Origin: an uncultured bacterium
GTDB taxonomy: Bacteria > Nitrospirota > Thermodesulfovibrionia > Thermodesulfovibrionales > Dissulfurispiraceae
DNA length: 57,276 bases
NCBI GenBank assembly: GCA_937949555.1
Contig: CALEDV010000009.1
Coordinates: 1-57,276 of the forward strand
Direction: 5' to 3'
Below, piece by piece: positions 1-8,053 of the stretch. Below the pieces are notes generated by a model. That model was not told where the DNA came from. It saw only the letters and a list, made by a program, of their open reading frames with translations, and made no database searches. Each line of letters starts with the position of its first letter. Positions within the stretch are counted from its first letter, which is position 1. A program made the position numbers and the translations under genes.

Positions 1-1
1 G

Positions 2-604
2 TCAGTAAAGGCAACCGAGACAAGTATCAAGCAGATAAAGGACTTAGAGCAGGTCTCCCGTCGTATTGACAAGATCGTTGAGGCCATCACCACTGTATCC
101 ATACAAACCAACATGCTTGCCGTCAATGGCGCCATAGAGGCAGCAAGGGCTGGTGAGTTTGGCAAGGGCTTTGTGGTGGTCTCTACAGACATCAGGAACC
201 TTGCCCGAGACTCTGCAGAAAACGCAGACCGCATCAAGGACTTAGTAAAGGCCGTGCAAGACCAGATCACCACAGTAGGCAAGGATCTGGAGGAGATAGC
301 CAGGGCAGCAGTGGCAGAGGCAGAGCAGGCTAAGGTCACAACAGAAAACCTAACCCTGATCGAATCAGATATCTCAGAGGTAGATCGTGGGGCACAGGAG
401 ATCCTTGATGCCGCCAATGAGATAGCCGTTGCTATTAATCAGGCAAAGAAGGGTATCGAGCAGATTGCTGCCGCAGCCCAGGAGGCAGAAAAGGCCGTTA
501 CCGAGGCTGCTGGCGCTGCCAATGAGCAGGCCAAGGGTGCAGAGGAGCTCGCCGCTGCCATAGAGGAGATTGCATCGCTTGCCGATGAACTGCAGAGCAT
601 GTAG
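2..604 (+). CDS. methyl-accepting chemotaxis protein, C-terminal part
   Basis: This is the last ~200 residues of a chemoreceptor; the frame is open from base 2, so the sensor part lies outside the window. The signalling hairpin tip that docks CheA and CheW is clear (TNMLAVNGAIEAARAGE), followed by GFVVVSTDIRNLARDSAENA. The return helix is rich in Ala, Glu and Gln, and Gln/Glu pairs there could be methylation sites for the CheR and CheB encoded just downstream. It ends 18 bases before the CheW gene, so it is probably the receptor input of this operon. The family assignment is firm; the ligand and membrane topology cannot be seen. Confidence 0.93.
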   Translation, partial: SVKATETSIKQIKDLEQVSRRIDKIVEAITTVSIQTNMLAVNGAIEAARAGEFGKGFVVVSTDIRNLARDSAENADRIKDLVKAVQDQITTVGKDLEEIARAAVAEAEQAKVTTENLTLIESDISEVDRGAQEILDAANEIAVAINQAKKGIEQIAAAAQEAEKAVTEAAGAANEQAKGAEELAAAIEEIASLADELQSM

Positions 605-622
605 GCGAAAGGAGAGCATACT

Positions 623-2164
623 ATGACCCAAGAGCTCTTAGAAAGTTACAAAGACACCGAGGTCGTTGCTGCCCCTGAGGCAATATCTGACACGGCACAG
701 TTTATTACCTTCATTGTTGGAGGGGAGGTGTTTGCAGTAGACATCGCCCCTGTAAAGGAGATCGTCCGTGTCCCTGAGGTAGTCCGTGTGCCCCTTGCAC
801 CAGCCTCACTGTTGGGCTTATCTAACCTTAGGGGGACGGTGCTGCCAATCATCTCCCTAAGGAAGATCTTTGGCTTTGACACAAAGGCCCATGATGATGC
901 AACCCGTGCAGTGGTAATAGACATAGGTCAACCCCTTGGCTTTGTAGTTGACCGTGTATCGAGTGTGATAGATGTAGACCCTGCCAATATGGAGGCTGTA
1001 GATAAACTAAAAGGCACCGTAGACAGTGAGCTGCTAACTGGTGTAGTTAAGGATGCAGGTGGACACAAGATGGTGATGGTGCTTGACTTTACAAGGCTTA
1101 TTTCTAAGGAGTTTTCTGACCTCTCTACTATGACAAAGGGGGCATCCATGGTGACATCCGAGGCCGTAGCAGGGGGCGATGAAGAAGGCACAAGTGATGA
1201 GCTACAACTGGTGAGTTTCTCTGTAGTCGGCCAGGAGTATGCCATAGACATCTCAAGGGTGCAGGAGATTGTTCAGGCACCGGAGACCATAGTGCATGTG
1301 CCCAATTCACCACCCCATGTCTTAGGTCTGATGACACTAAGGGAGCGTCTGCTGCCACTGATCTCCCTACGTAGTCTCTTTGACCTGCCTATGCAACCCT
1401 TAGAGGAGAGAAATAGGATCGTGGTCGTTGCCTTGGGTAAGACCTCCGTTGGCCTTGTCACAGACAGCATGTCTGAGGTCCTCCGCGTGCCCAAGGAGGT
1501 AGTTGAGGAGATGCCTTCTATGCTGGCAAAGGGGTCTGACATGGCAGACATAAGCCAGATCTGTCGCCTAAATCAGGGCAAGAGGCTTGTTTCGATCCTC
1601 TCCGTAGACAACATGTTCCGTCACACCGCTGTAAAAGACGCCATAAAGATGGGGGAAGACATGAATGAAGGTGCTGTTAGCAACTCAGAAGAGGGGCTTA
1701 TTGCCGATGATGAAGAACAGGTGGTGGTATTTCGCCTTGCAGAGGGTGAGTATGGCGTAGCCATAGAGAGCGTGCAGGAGATAGTGCATGTGCCAGAAAG
1801 CCTGACAAGGGTCCCAAAGGCGCCTGCCTTTGTGGAGGGTGTAATAAACCTGCGTGGACAGGTGCTGCCCGTCATTGACCTGCGCAAGCGCCTTGGTATT
1901 GATGCCATCGAGCGCAACGAGCGCCAACGTATCATGGTCTTTTTAATCTCGGGTATGCAGACAGGCTTTATAGTGGATGCAGTTACAGAGGTGCTTAAGA
2001 TACCCAAGGCAAGCATCGAGACCTCCCCAAGGCTATCAGAGGAGCAATCAAAGCTCCTTGGCCGTGTGGCAAACCTGCAGAGACAGAGGCGCATGATCCA
2101 ACTGATTGATGTACAAGAACTCATCAATGAGGCAGACAGGCTGATGCTTGCCACAATTGAATAG
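623..2164 (+). CDS. triple-domain CheW-like adaptor
   Basis: A scaffold protein of 513 residues built from three successive CheW domains, roughly residues 25-165, 195-340 and 365-505. Each has the repeated pattern of a hydrophobic strand, a VxEIVxxPE motif and a G-hxNLRG-type turn (GLSNLRGTVLPIISLRK; GLMTLRERLLPLISLR; GVINLRGQVLPVIDLRK). Ordinary CheW is about 150-170 residues, so this one can bridge several receptor and CheA contacts. The second repeat has LRE in place of LRG. The ATG start has an AAAGGAG box 9-10 bases upstream. It lies between the receptor and cheB, with 6 bases to the next gene. Family is certain; the role of three tandem domains is inference. Confidence 0.93.
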   Translation: MTQELLESYKDTEVVAAPEAISDTAQFITFIVGGEVFAVDIAPVKEIVRVPEVVRVPLAPASLLGLSNLRGTVLPIISLRKIFGFDTKAHDDATRAVVIDIGQPLGFVVDRVSSVIDVDPANMEAVDKLKGTVDSELLTGVVKDAGGHKMVMVLDFTRLISKEFSDLSTMTKGASMVTSEAVAGGDEEGTSDELQLVSFSVVGQEYAIDISRVQEIVQAPETIVHVPNSPPHVLGLMTLRERLLPLISLRSLFDLPMQPLEERNRIVVVALGKTSVGLVTDSMSEVLRVPKEVVEEMPSMLAKGSDMADISQICRLNQGKRLVSILSVDNMFRHTAVKDAIKMGEDMNEGAVSNSEEGLIADDEEQVVVFRLAEGEYGVAIESVQEIVHVPESLTRVPKAPAFVEGVINLRGQVLPVIDLRKRLGIDAIERNERQRIMVFLISGMQTGFIVDAVTEVLKIPKASIETSPRLSEEQSKLLGRVANLQRQRRMIQLIDVQELINEADRLMLATIE

Positions 2165-2170
2165 GCAACC

Positions 2171-3238
2171 ATGTCACTTAAGGTCCTCATCGTTGATGAC
2201 TCGGCATTGATGCGTCGCCACCTCAGTCAACTCCTTGAGGCTGAGGGCTATCAGGTGCGTATTGCCCGTAATGGACAGGAGGCGATAGATGAAAACCTCT
2301 CCTGGCAACCTGATGTGATGACCCTCGATATAAACATGCCAGTCATGGATGGCCTCACTGCCCTGTCTCACATAATGGTGACCAGACCTGTGCCAGTAGT
2401 GATGGTGTCTTCCCTTACTGAAAAGGGGGCCATGGCAACCTTTGAGGCACTGGCATTAGGTGCAGTGGATTATGTGACAAAACCCAGCGGCACCATCTCC
2501 CTGTCTATTGAAGAGATTGCCAGGGAACTCCTCAGCAAGGTCAAGACCGCAGCCAAGGCAAGGCTCAAAGTAAGGGACAAGAGGGTCTTAGAAAAGGACG
2601 CTATCGAAACCCATAGGCCCACAAAGCCCTTGTTTGTCAGGCGTCCTATTTCTGCAATAAGCAATGAGGAACTTGTAATTATTGGTGTCTCCACTGGTGG
2701 CCCCTCTACCTTGGAGGAGATCCTGCCACTGCTACCTGCTGAATTCCCTTTGCCTATCCTTGTGGCCCAACACATGCCACCGGGCTTTACCAAGTCCTTT
2801 GCCCAACGCATGAACAACCTCTGCGCCCTCGAGGCAGTTGAGGTAGTAAGGCCCATGCCAGTTGAGCAGGGGCACATCTATATTGGCATGGGAGGGGCTG
2901 ATATGGTTGTAACCCGCAGGGTTGGCAGGCTCATGGTGCTACCTAAACCTGCCTCTGATGCCTATCTCTGGCACCCATCAGTGGAGTTGCTTGGCCAGTC
3001 GGTGCTTGAGCATTGTAATCCTCAAAAGGTGATTGCTGTAATGCTTACAGGTATGGGTTACGATGGTGCAGAGTCCTTCAGCAGCCTCAAGCAATCAGGG
3101 GGACGGACTATTGCTGAATCAGAGGACTCTGCCGTGGTCTTTGGTATGCCTAAGGAACTCATTGAAAGGGGCGGGGCAACCCTTGTGTTGCCAGCCAATA
3201 AGATCGCAAACCAGCTAATCGTCTGGACAAGACAGTAA
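2171..3238 (+). CDS. cheB: CheB protein-glutamate methylesterase
   Basis: A two-domain adaptation enzyme of 355 residues that demethylates or deamidates receptor glutamates after phosphorylation by CheA. An N-terminal receiver domain (residues 1-120) carries the acidic pair D9-D10, the phospho-acceptor D53 in LDINMPVMDG and the conserved Lys in VTKPSG. The C-terminal methylesterase domain (about 165-350) has the catalytic triad S174 (GVSTGGPS), H201 (AQHMPPG) and D298 (LTGMGYDGA). It starts 6 bases after the CheW stop. It is complete and of normal length, and pairs functionally with cheR two genes downstream. Confidence 0.97.
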   Translation: MSLKVLIVDDSALMRRHLSQLLEAEGYQVRIARNGQEAIDENLSWQPDVMTLDINMPVMDGLTALSHIMVTRPVPVVMVSSLTEKGAMATFEALALGAVDYVTKPSGTISLSIEEIARELLSKVKTAAKARLKVRDKRVLEKDAIETHRPTKPLFVRRPISAISNEELVIIGVSTGGPSTLEEILPLLPAEFPLPILVAQHMPPGFTKSFAQRMNNLCALEAVEVVRPMPVEQGHIYIGMGGADMVVTRRVGRLMVLPKPASDAYLWHPSVELLGQSVLEHCNPQKVIAVMLTGMGYDGAESFSSLKQSGGRTIAESEDSAVVFGMPKELIERGGATLVLPANKIANQLIVWTRQ

Positions 3239-3249
3239 GGAGGACACCA

Positions 3250-3876
3250 GTGGCTATAGTAAAGCAAAGGCAAGCAAGTCCAATTAGTCAAGATGAAAGA
3301 AGACACATCAGGGACCTGACTGGTCTTATAGAACAGCTCTCTGACCCAAATCCAATAGCCAGAAGATGGGCAGCCCGTGACATGGCAAATTATCCAGATT
3401 CTGTATCAGCCCTGGCAGGTCAGTTAGATAGAGAGACCAATGGCACTGTTCGGGAGGCAATATTGACCACCCTCATGCTAATAGGCAACACCGATGCCGT
3501 CAGTGCCCTGGTGCGATGTCTGCGTAGCGAGGATGCCGCGCTAAGAAACGACGCCATAGAGGTAATGAAAAACATGCCCGATGCCGTCTCCATGATAATC
3601 AGAGACCTGTTGCGTGACCCTGACCCTGATGTGCGTATCTTTGCCGTAAACATATTGGAGTCTCTCCGCCACCCTGATGTACAGAAGTGGCTGATAGAGG
3701 TAATAAGCAATGATAAAGACATCAATGTCTGCTCTACCGCTGTTGACCTATTGGCTGAGGTAGGCACCGAGGATGCCCTTAGCGCCCTTGAGGCGCTGAA
3801 GGGGCGTTTTTCAGAGGAACCATACATTGCATTTTCCGTTGATGTGGCACTGAAGCGTATAAAGGACAATGGCTGA
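3250..3876 (+). CDS. HEAT-repeat protein in chemosensory operon
   Basis: A soluble alpha-solenoid protein of 208 residues. Repeated ~30-residue helix pairs of the HEAT/PBS-lyase type are visible, for example PIARRWAARDMANYP, TVREAILTTLMLIGN, ALRNDAIEVMKNMPD, DVRIFAVNILESLRHPD and NVCSTAVDLLAEVGTEDA. The GTG start is supported by AAGGAGG 8 bases upstream. The gene lies between cheB and cheR and overlaps cheR by 8 bases, so it is co-translated with the adaptation enzymes. HEAT proteins are protein-binding scaffolds; here it may dock CheB, CheR or a receptor, which is inference. No catalytic motif is seen. Confidence 0.85.
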   Translation: MAIVKQRQASPISQDERRHIRDLTGLIEQLSDPNPIARRWAARDMANYPDSVSALAGQLDRETNGTVREAILTTLMLIGNTDAVSALVRCLRSEDAALRNDAIEVMKNMPDAVSMIIRDLLRDPDPDVRIFAVNILESLRHPDVQKWLIEVISNDKDINVCSTAVDLLAEVGTEDALSALEALKGRFSEEPYIAFSVDVALKRIKDNG

Positions 3877-4711
3877 CAACTCAATAACCTACGAAGACTT
3901 TGTAAAGTTCAGGGAGTTCTTCTATCGAAAGACAGGCATATACTTTGAAGACTCCAAGCGATACTTTGTGGACAAGCGCATCCTTGAGCGCATAGAGGCA
4001 ACTAACACTGGCAACTTCAGGGGCTACTTTAACCTCTTGAGGTTTCAGGCCTCTGGCGACGAGTTACAGCATCTGATAAACGCCATGACAGTCAATGAGA
4101 CCTACTTTTTTCGTGAGGAATACCAGTTTAACTGCCTTGTAAACTCCATCCTGCCTTATATCACCAAGACCAAGACCCCGGGCTCCCTTATCCGTATCTG
4201 GTCTATACCCTCATCCTCAGGAGAGGAGCCTTATTCTATAGCCATCTATCTTACAGAGTACTGGACCGGATTAAAAGACTGGGATGTAGAGATCATCGCC
4301 TCAGACATAGACACCAACATCCTAAAGAAGGCAAAAGAGGGCAGGTATTCCCCTCGTTCAGTGCAGTACCTGTCTGAGGGTATATTGAAGAAATACTTCA
4401 AGCCACTGCCCGATGGTGACTATCAGATCTCCGATGACTTCCGTCAGGCAGTGGAGTTTACCCATGTCAACCTCTTCAACCTAACAGACACAAAGCCCTA
4501 TAGGCATTTTGATGTCATATTCTGCCGCAATCTCTTGATCTACTTTGATGACCAGTCGAGGCGTCAGGCGGCTGAGGTCTTTTTTGATGCCCTCAGGCCT
4601 GGGGGATTCATCTGTTTGGGACACTCAGAGTCTATGAGCAGGATATCATCACTATTTAAGGTCCGCAAATTCCCAGAGGCCATTGTATATCAGAAACCGG
4701 AGGAGCTATGA
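3869..4711 (+). CDS. cheR: CheR chemotaxis methyltransferase
   Basis: An SAM-dependent protein-glutamate methyltransferase of 280 residues that methylates receptors. The N-terminal helical CheR domain (about 1-85) includes NETYFFREEYQF. The SAM-binding domain follows, with GEEPYSIAIYL, the acidic loop IIASDIDTNIL, and VIFCRNLLIYFD. The usual AGCSTGEEP loop reads IPSSSGEEP here, a modest change in the glycine-rich motif. No C-terminal TPR is present. It overlaps the HEAT gene by 8 bases, and its stop overlaps the next start as ATGA, so translation is coupled. Confidence 0.96.
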   Translation: MADNSITYEDFVKFREFFYRKTGIYFEDSKRYFVDKRILERIEATNTGNFRGYFNLLRFQASGDELQHLINAMTVNETYFFREEYQFNCLVNSILPYITKTKTPGSLIRIWSIPSSSGEEPYSIAIYLTEYWTGLKDWDVEIIASDIDTNILKKAKEGRYSPRSVQYLSEGILKKYFKPLPDGDYQISDDFRQAVEFTHVNLFNLTDTKPYRHFDVIFCRNLLIYFDDQSRRQAAEVFFDALRPGGFICLGHSESMSRISSLFKVRKFPEAIVYQKPEEL

Positions 4712-5094
4712 GTAAAAAGAGGGTACTTGTCATAGATGACTCTGCCACTGTAAGGATGTACCACCGCAGTGTATTAGAGGCTGCAGGCTACGAGGTCAGC
4801 GAGGCAATAAACGGCATAGAGGCCTTAGAAAAGGCCCTTGCTGTGCAGGAGCCCTTTGACCTATACATCGTAGACATCAACATGCCAAAGATGGATGGCT
4901 ATAGCTTTCTGCGTCAACTACGGCAACAGCCCATCCCACAGGTCCCTGCAATAGTGGTGTCTACTGAATCCAAAACCCATGACAAGGCACAGGCCTATGA
5001 GGCTGGCGCAAACTTTTACCTTGTCAAGCCTATCAGGCCAGATGACCTTGTGGCCTATGTCTGCCTACTGATTGGTCAAGGAGGTCACCAATGA
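4708..5094 (+). CDS. cheY: CheY-type single-domain response regulator
   Basis: A stand-alone receiver of 128 residues. The acidic pair D10-D11, the phospho-acceptor D57 in IVDINMPKMDG, the conserved Ser/Thr in VVSTES and the Lys in YLVKPIRP are all present, so it should be phosphorylatable by the CheA encoded next. Both ends overlap neighbours by 4 bases (ATGA), giving tight coupling cheR-cheY-cheA. Its output partner (motor, pilus or another protein) cannot be told from sequence. A second CheY lies 2.6 kb downstream, so one may act as phosphate sink and the other as effector. Confidence 0.93.
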   Translation: MSKKRVLVIDDSATVRMYHRSVLEAAGYEVSEAINGIEALEKALAVQEPFDLYIVDINMPKMDGYSFLRQLRQQPIPQVPAIVVSTESKTHDKAQAYEAGANFYLVKPIRPDDLVAYVCLLIGQGGHQ

Positions 5095-7457
5095 ACCCCT
5101 TATTTTCTCAATTTCTACTTGAAGGCCGTGAGTTGCTGCAGACCATTAGCGAAAAGCTCCTTGCCTTAGAAAAGGAGCCAGAGAGTCAGGAGCTCATCAC
5201 AGAACTCTTCCGAGCCGTCCATACCTTAAAGGGTACCAGTGGCCTCTTTGAGATCCCAGAGATGACCAATGTCCTTCATAGCTCAGAGGACCTGATGGAT
5301 GCGGTGCGTGATGGCCGCCTTGCCTATAGTCAAGAACTGGCCGATAGACTTTTAGACGCCATGGATTTTGTAAGCCTGCTCTTTGACATCCTTGAGACCG
5401 GTGAAGGTCCAGACCCAAACCAGATAGAGCTTGCCAAGGAGCTATCCTCATCACTGCGAGACCTAATCCCTGTAACTGACCTTCAGTCAGGCGAGACAGA
5501 TAGCCAAGGCGAGGCAAGGGACATCAAGTTGCCAGCGCTATCAGACCTGCCTGAGGATGTCAGGCTTAGGGCCCTTAGTGAGGCAGGCACAGGGGGTGTA
5601 AATCTCATCGTCTATAGCCCAGATGAGGGCTGCTTCTTTAAGGGTGAAGACCCCTTTTATCAAGCCCTAAATATCCCTGGCCTCCTCTGGGGCAGGGTGG
5701 TGCCACGCACAACATGGCCTCCCCTTAGTGACTTAGACTGCTACCGTTGCATGATAGACTTTCAGGCCCTGTCTAAGGCGCCAAGGGGCGAGGTCCTTGA
5801 ATACTTCAGGTATGTGCCCAATGAGGTGGCTATCATGACCCTCTCACCAACAGCTCAATCCTCAACTGCGGACAGGCAAGATGAAAGGCCTACTTATGCC
5901 ACAAAAGACACTGGGTTTCAAAGGGACAAGGCCTACGAGACAATAGCAGTCCAGGCAGAGGTATTAAACCAGCCCGAGGATGTAGCCTATCTATCAGGCA
6001 GACTGCAATCTGTAGCCAAGGCACTATCTAATTGCCTGAGTGCCTTAGGACAAGACCCAGAGGGTCTCAATGAGGCCCTTGCTCAGGCATTGCAGGGTCA
6101 GTCATCGCAGCCCCTGAGGGACTGGCTTAGCGCCTACTGTGAGCAACGGGGCATAGAGCTGAAGCCTGCTAAAACTACAGCGCCTGAACCTGTATTGGCG
6201 CCACCTACATCAACTGATACCACCCAAGCCCCTGCAGACAGACGCCCTGAAACACCGACTACTAAGGTGCTTAAGGTTGACCAGGCAAAGGTCGACCGCC
6301 TTATGAACCTCATTGGCGAGTTGGTAGTGGCAAAGAATGCCCTGCCATACCTTGCAAGCCGTGCAGAGAATCAATATGGCGTCCGTGAGCTATCAAGGGA
6401 GATCAAGGCACAATACGCTGTCATAAACCGCATAGCCGACGAGATGCAGGATGCCATCATGCAGGTGCGCATGATGCCCGTGTCCCTTGTCTTTCAACGT
6501 TTCCAGAGGCTTGTGCGTGACCTATCAAGAAAGCTCAACAAGGATGTAGAGCTTATCATAGAAGGCGAGGAGACAGAGGCAGATAAAAACATCATCGAGG
6601 CCCTTGCAGACCCCCTCATACACATCATAAGAAACAGCCTTGACCATGGCCTTGAAGACAGACAACAGAGGCAAGAGGCAGGCAAATCACCCACTGGACG
6701 GCTGATGATCTCAGCAAGGCAAGAATCTGACCACCTGGTCATTGAGGTCTCAGACGATGGTAAGGGCATAGACCCAGCAGTAATCAAGCAAAAGGCATAC
6801 GAAAGGGGACTATTGACTGAAGAGCGTATTGACAAGATCAGTGACCGAGAGGCGCTCAACCTCATCTTTGCCCCTGGCTTTTCAACAGCCGAGGCCGTCA
6901 CAGACCTATCTGGCCGCGGTGTTGGCATGGACGTAGTCCGCAGCACCATAGATAGGTTAGGCGGCACCGTGCACATACACAGTGAGGTCAATAGGGGCAC
7001 ACGCATAAGGTTGACCCTTCCCCTTTCAATGGCTGTAAGCAACGTCATGATCATTGAGTCAGACCATCAGATCTTTGGCGTGCCCATGGAGCTGGTGGTT
7101 GAGACCGTCCGTGTGCCTCGTAGGGCAATCCACAGCATCAAAAAGAGACAGACCACTGTGATGCGCGGGCGGGTCGTGCCACTGATAGCCCTAAACACCC
7201 TCCTTGATATCCCTGCAGCACCAATAGCCAACGATGAAGACGAACTGGCTACCCTGGTTGTAAGGATAGGCAATGAGCCAGTGGGCATACTGGTAGACAA
7301 CTTCAGAGAGACAGTGGATGTGATCCTAAAGCCCATGCCCGGAGATTTAGGCAGACTCTCTTTTTATGCCGGCACAGCCCTACTGGGCGATGGCTCAGTA
7401 TTGATGGTACTTAACCTAAAGGAGTTATTCAGATGGCAATTCAATACAAAGGACTAA
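5091..7457 (+). CDS. cheA: CheA chemotaxis histidine kinase
   Basis: The central sensor kinase, 788 residues. The order is an HPt domain (phospho-acceptor H44 in VHTLKGTSG), a long linker with a degenerate middle part (about 150-390) and a Pro/Thr-rich stretch near 365-390. Then come the dimerisation helices (DRLMNLIGELVVAKN), the HATPase with N box HIIRNSLDHGLE, G1 VSDDGKGID and G2 DLSGRGVGMDVV, and a C-terminal CheW-like domain (about 650-785). It receives input through the triple CheW and phosphorylates the CheY and CheB proteins. The 3' end overlaps the STAS-like gene by 25 bases. All kinase motifs are intact. Confidence 0.97.
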   Translation: MNPLFSQFLLEGRELLQTISEKLLALEKEPESQELITELFRAVHTLKGTSGLFEIPEMTNVLHSSEDLMDAVRDGRLAYSQELADRLLDAMDFVSLLFDILETGEGPDPNQIELAKELSSSLRDLIPVTDLQSGETDSQGEARDIKLPALSDLPEDVRLRALSEAGTGGVNLIVYSPDEGCFFKGEDPFYQALNIPGLLWGRVVPRTTWPPLSDLDCYRCMIDFQALSKAPRGEVLEYFRYVPNEVAIMTLSPTAQSSTADRQDERPTYATKDTGFQRDKAYETIAVQAEVLNQPEDVAYLSGRLQSVAKALSNCLSALGQDPEGLNEALAQALQGQSSQPLRDWLSAYCEQRGIELKPAKTTAPEPVLAPPTSTDTTQAPADRRPETPTTKVLKVDQAKVDRLMNLIGELVVAKNALPYLASRAENQYGVRELSREIKAQYAVINRIADEMQDAIMQVRMMPVSLVFQRFQRLVRDLSRKLNKDVELIIEGEETEADKNIIEALADPLIHIIRNSLDHGLEDRQQRQEAGKSPTGRLMISARQESDHLVIEVSDDGKGIDPAVIKQKAYERGLLTEERIDKISDREALNLIFAPGFSTAEAVTDLSGRGVGMDVVRSTIDRLGGTVHIHSEVNRGTRIRLTLPLSMAVSNVMIIESDHQIFGVPMELVVETVRVPRRAIHSIKKRQTTVMRGRVVPLIALNTLLDIPAAPIANDEDELATLVVRIGNEPVGILVDNFRETVDVILKPMPGDLGRLSFYAGTALLGDGSVLMVLNLKELFRWQFNTKD

Positions 7458-7672
7458 CAGCAGCCCTGATAGACATCGTGGCCGTTGAAGAGGCAGAGGG
7501 ACTCCTGCAATGGCTACTTACAAACCCTGACGGTGCAGTGGACCTGTCAGGCTGTAAACACCTACACGCCGCTGTGCTTCAGGTACTGATGGCAGGGCAG
7601 CCAAAGGTCAATGCATGGCCTGAGGATGAAGGCCTTGCAGTATGGCTCAAAGAGGCAATAAAAACAAGATAA
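7433..7672 (+). CDS. small STAS-like protein in che operon
   Basis: A 79-residue protein that overlaps the end of cheA by 25 bases and sits 12 bases before a second cheY. The segment AVDLSGCKHLHAAVLQVLMAG matches the beta-strand, turn and alpha-helix seen around the phosphorylatable position of STAS domains, although the canonical Ser/Thr is replaced by Gly-Cys. It is shorter than a typical STAS domain (about 100 residues), so it may be a minimal version. A role as an accessory adaptor or phosphatase regulator in the che pathway is inference from position. ATG start lies within the cheA coding region. Confidence 0.7.
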   Translation: MAIQYKGLTAALIDIVAVEEAEGLLQWLLTNPDGAVDLSGCKHLHAAVLQVLMAGQPKVNAWPEDEGLAVWLKEAIKTR

Positions 7673-7684
7673 AGGAGTAATAGG

Positions 7685-8053
7685 ATGGCTAAGACGATCT
7701 TCGTGATTGATGACTCCAGTGTAATGGTGATGAGCATGAAGCAGACCCTTGAGATGAATGGCTTTAAGGTCGACACAGCCAAGGACGGTCAGGAGGCCCT
7801 GGACAAACTAAAAAAGGGGCTCAAGCCAGACCTCATCATCACAGACCTGAACATGCCCAGGATGGACGGCTTTGAGTTTATAAAAAACGCCCGCACCCTC
7901 TTGCGCTTTACACCTATTCTGGTATTAACCACAGAGAGTCAGGCAACTAAGCGTCAAGAGGCAAAGAGCCTGGGTGCCACTGGTTGGCTGGTCAAGCCAG
8001 TAAGCCCACCTGACCTCATTAAGGTGATTAAACAGCTGTTGCCAGGGGCATGA
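7685..8053 (+). CDS. cheY: second CheY-type response regulator
   Basis: A single receiver domain of 122 residues. Acidic residues D9-D10, phospho-acceptor D54 in IITDLNMPRMDG, the Thr in VLTTES and the Lys in LVKPVSPPD are all conserved. An AAAGGAG box precedes the ATG. The stop overlaps the first possible start of the downstream receptor gene. It closely resembles the classical CheY group with the LNMPRMDGFEFI signature, and is a different paralogue from the CheY between cheR and cheA, which suggests divided roles. Confidence 0.94.
   Translation: MAKTIFVIDDSSVMVMSMKQTLEMNGFKVDTAKDGQEALDKLKKGLKPDLIITDLNMPRMDGFEFIKNARTLLRFTPILVLTTESQATKRQEAKSLGATGWLVKPVSPPDLIKVIKQLLPGA

Noticed and set aside
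1621-2190. Long minus-strand ORF (189 codons) opposite the triple CheW gene
   Set aside because: It is Ser/Arg/Thr-rich shadow of a well-conserved coding region, without its own start signals.
6494-7054. Minus-strand ORF of 186 codons opposite cheA
   Set aside because: It mirrors the conserved kinase domain and shows no motif or ribosome-binding site of its own.
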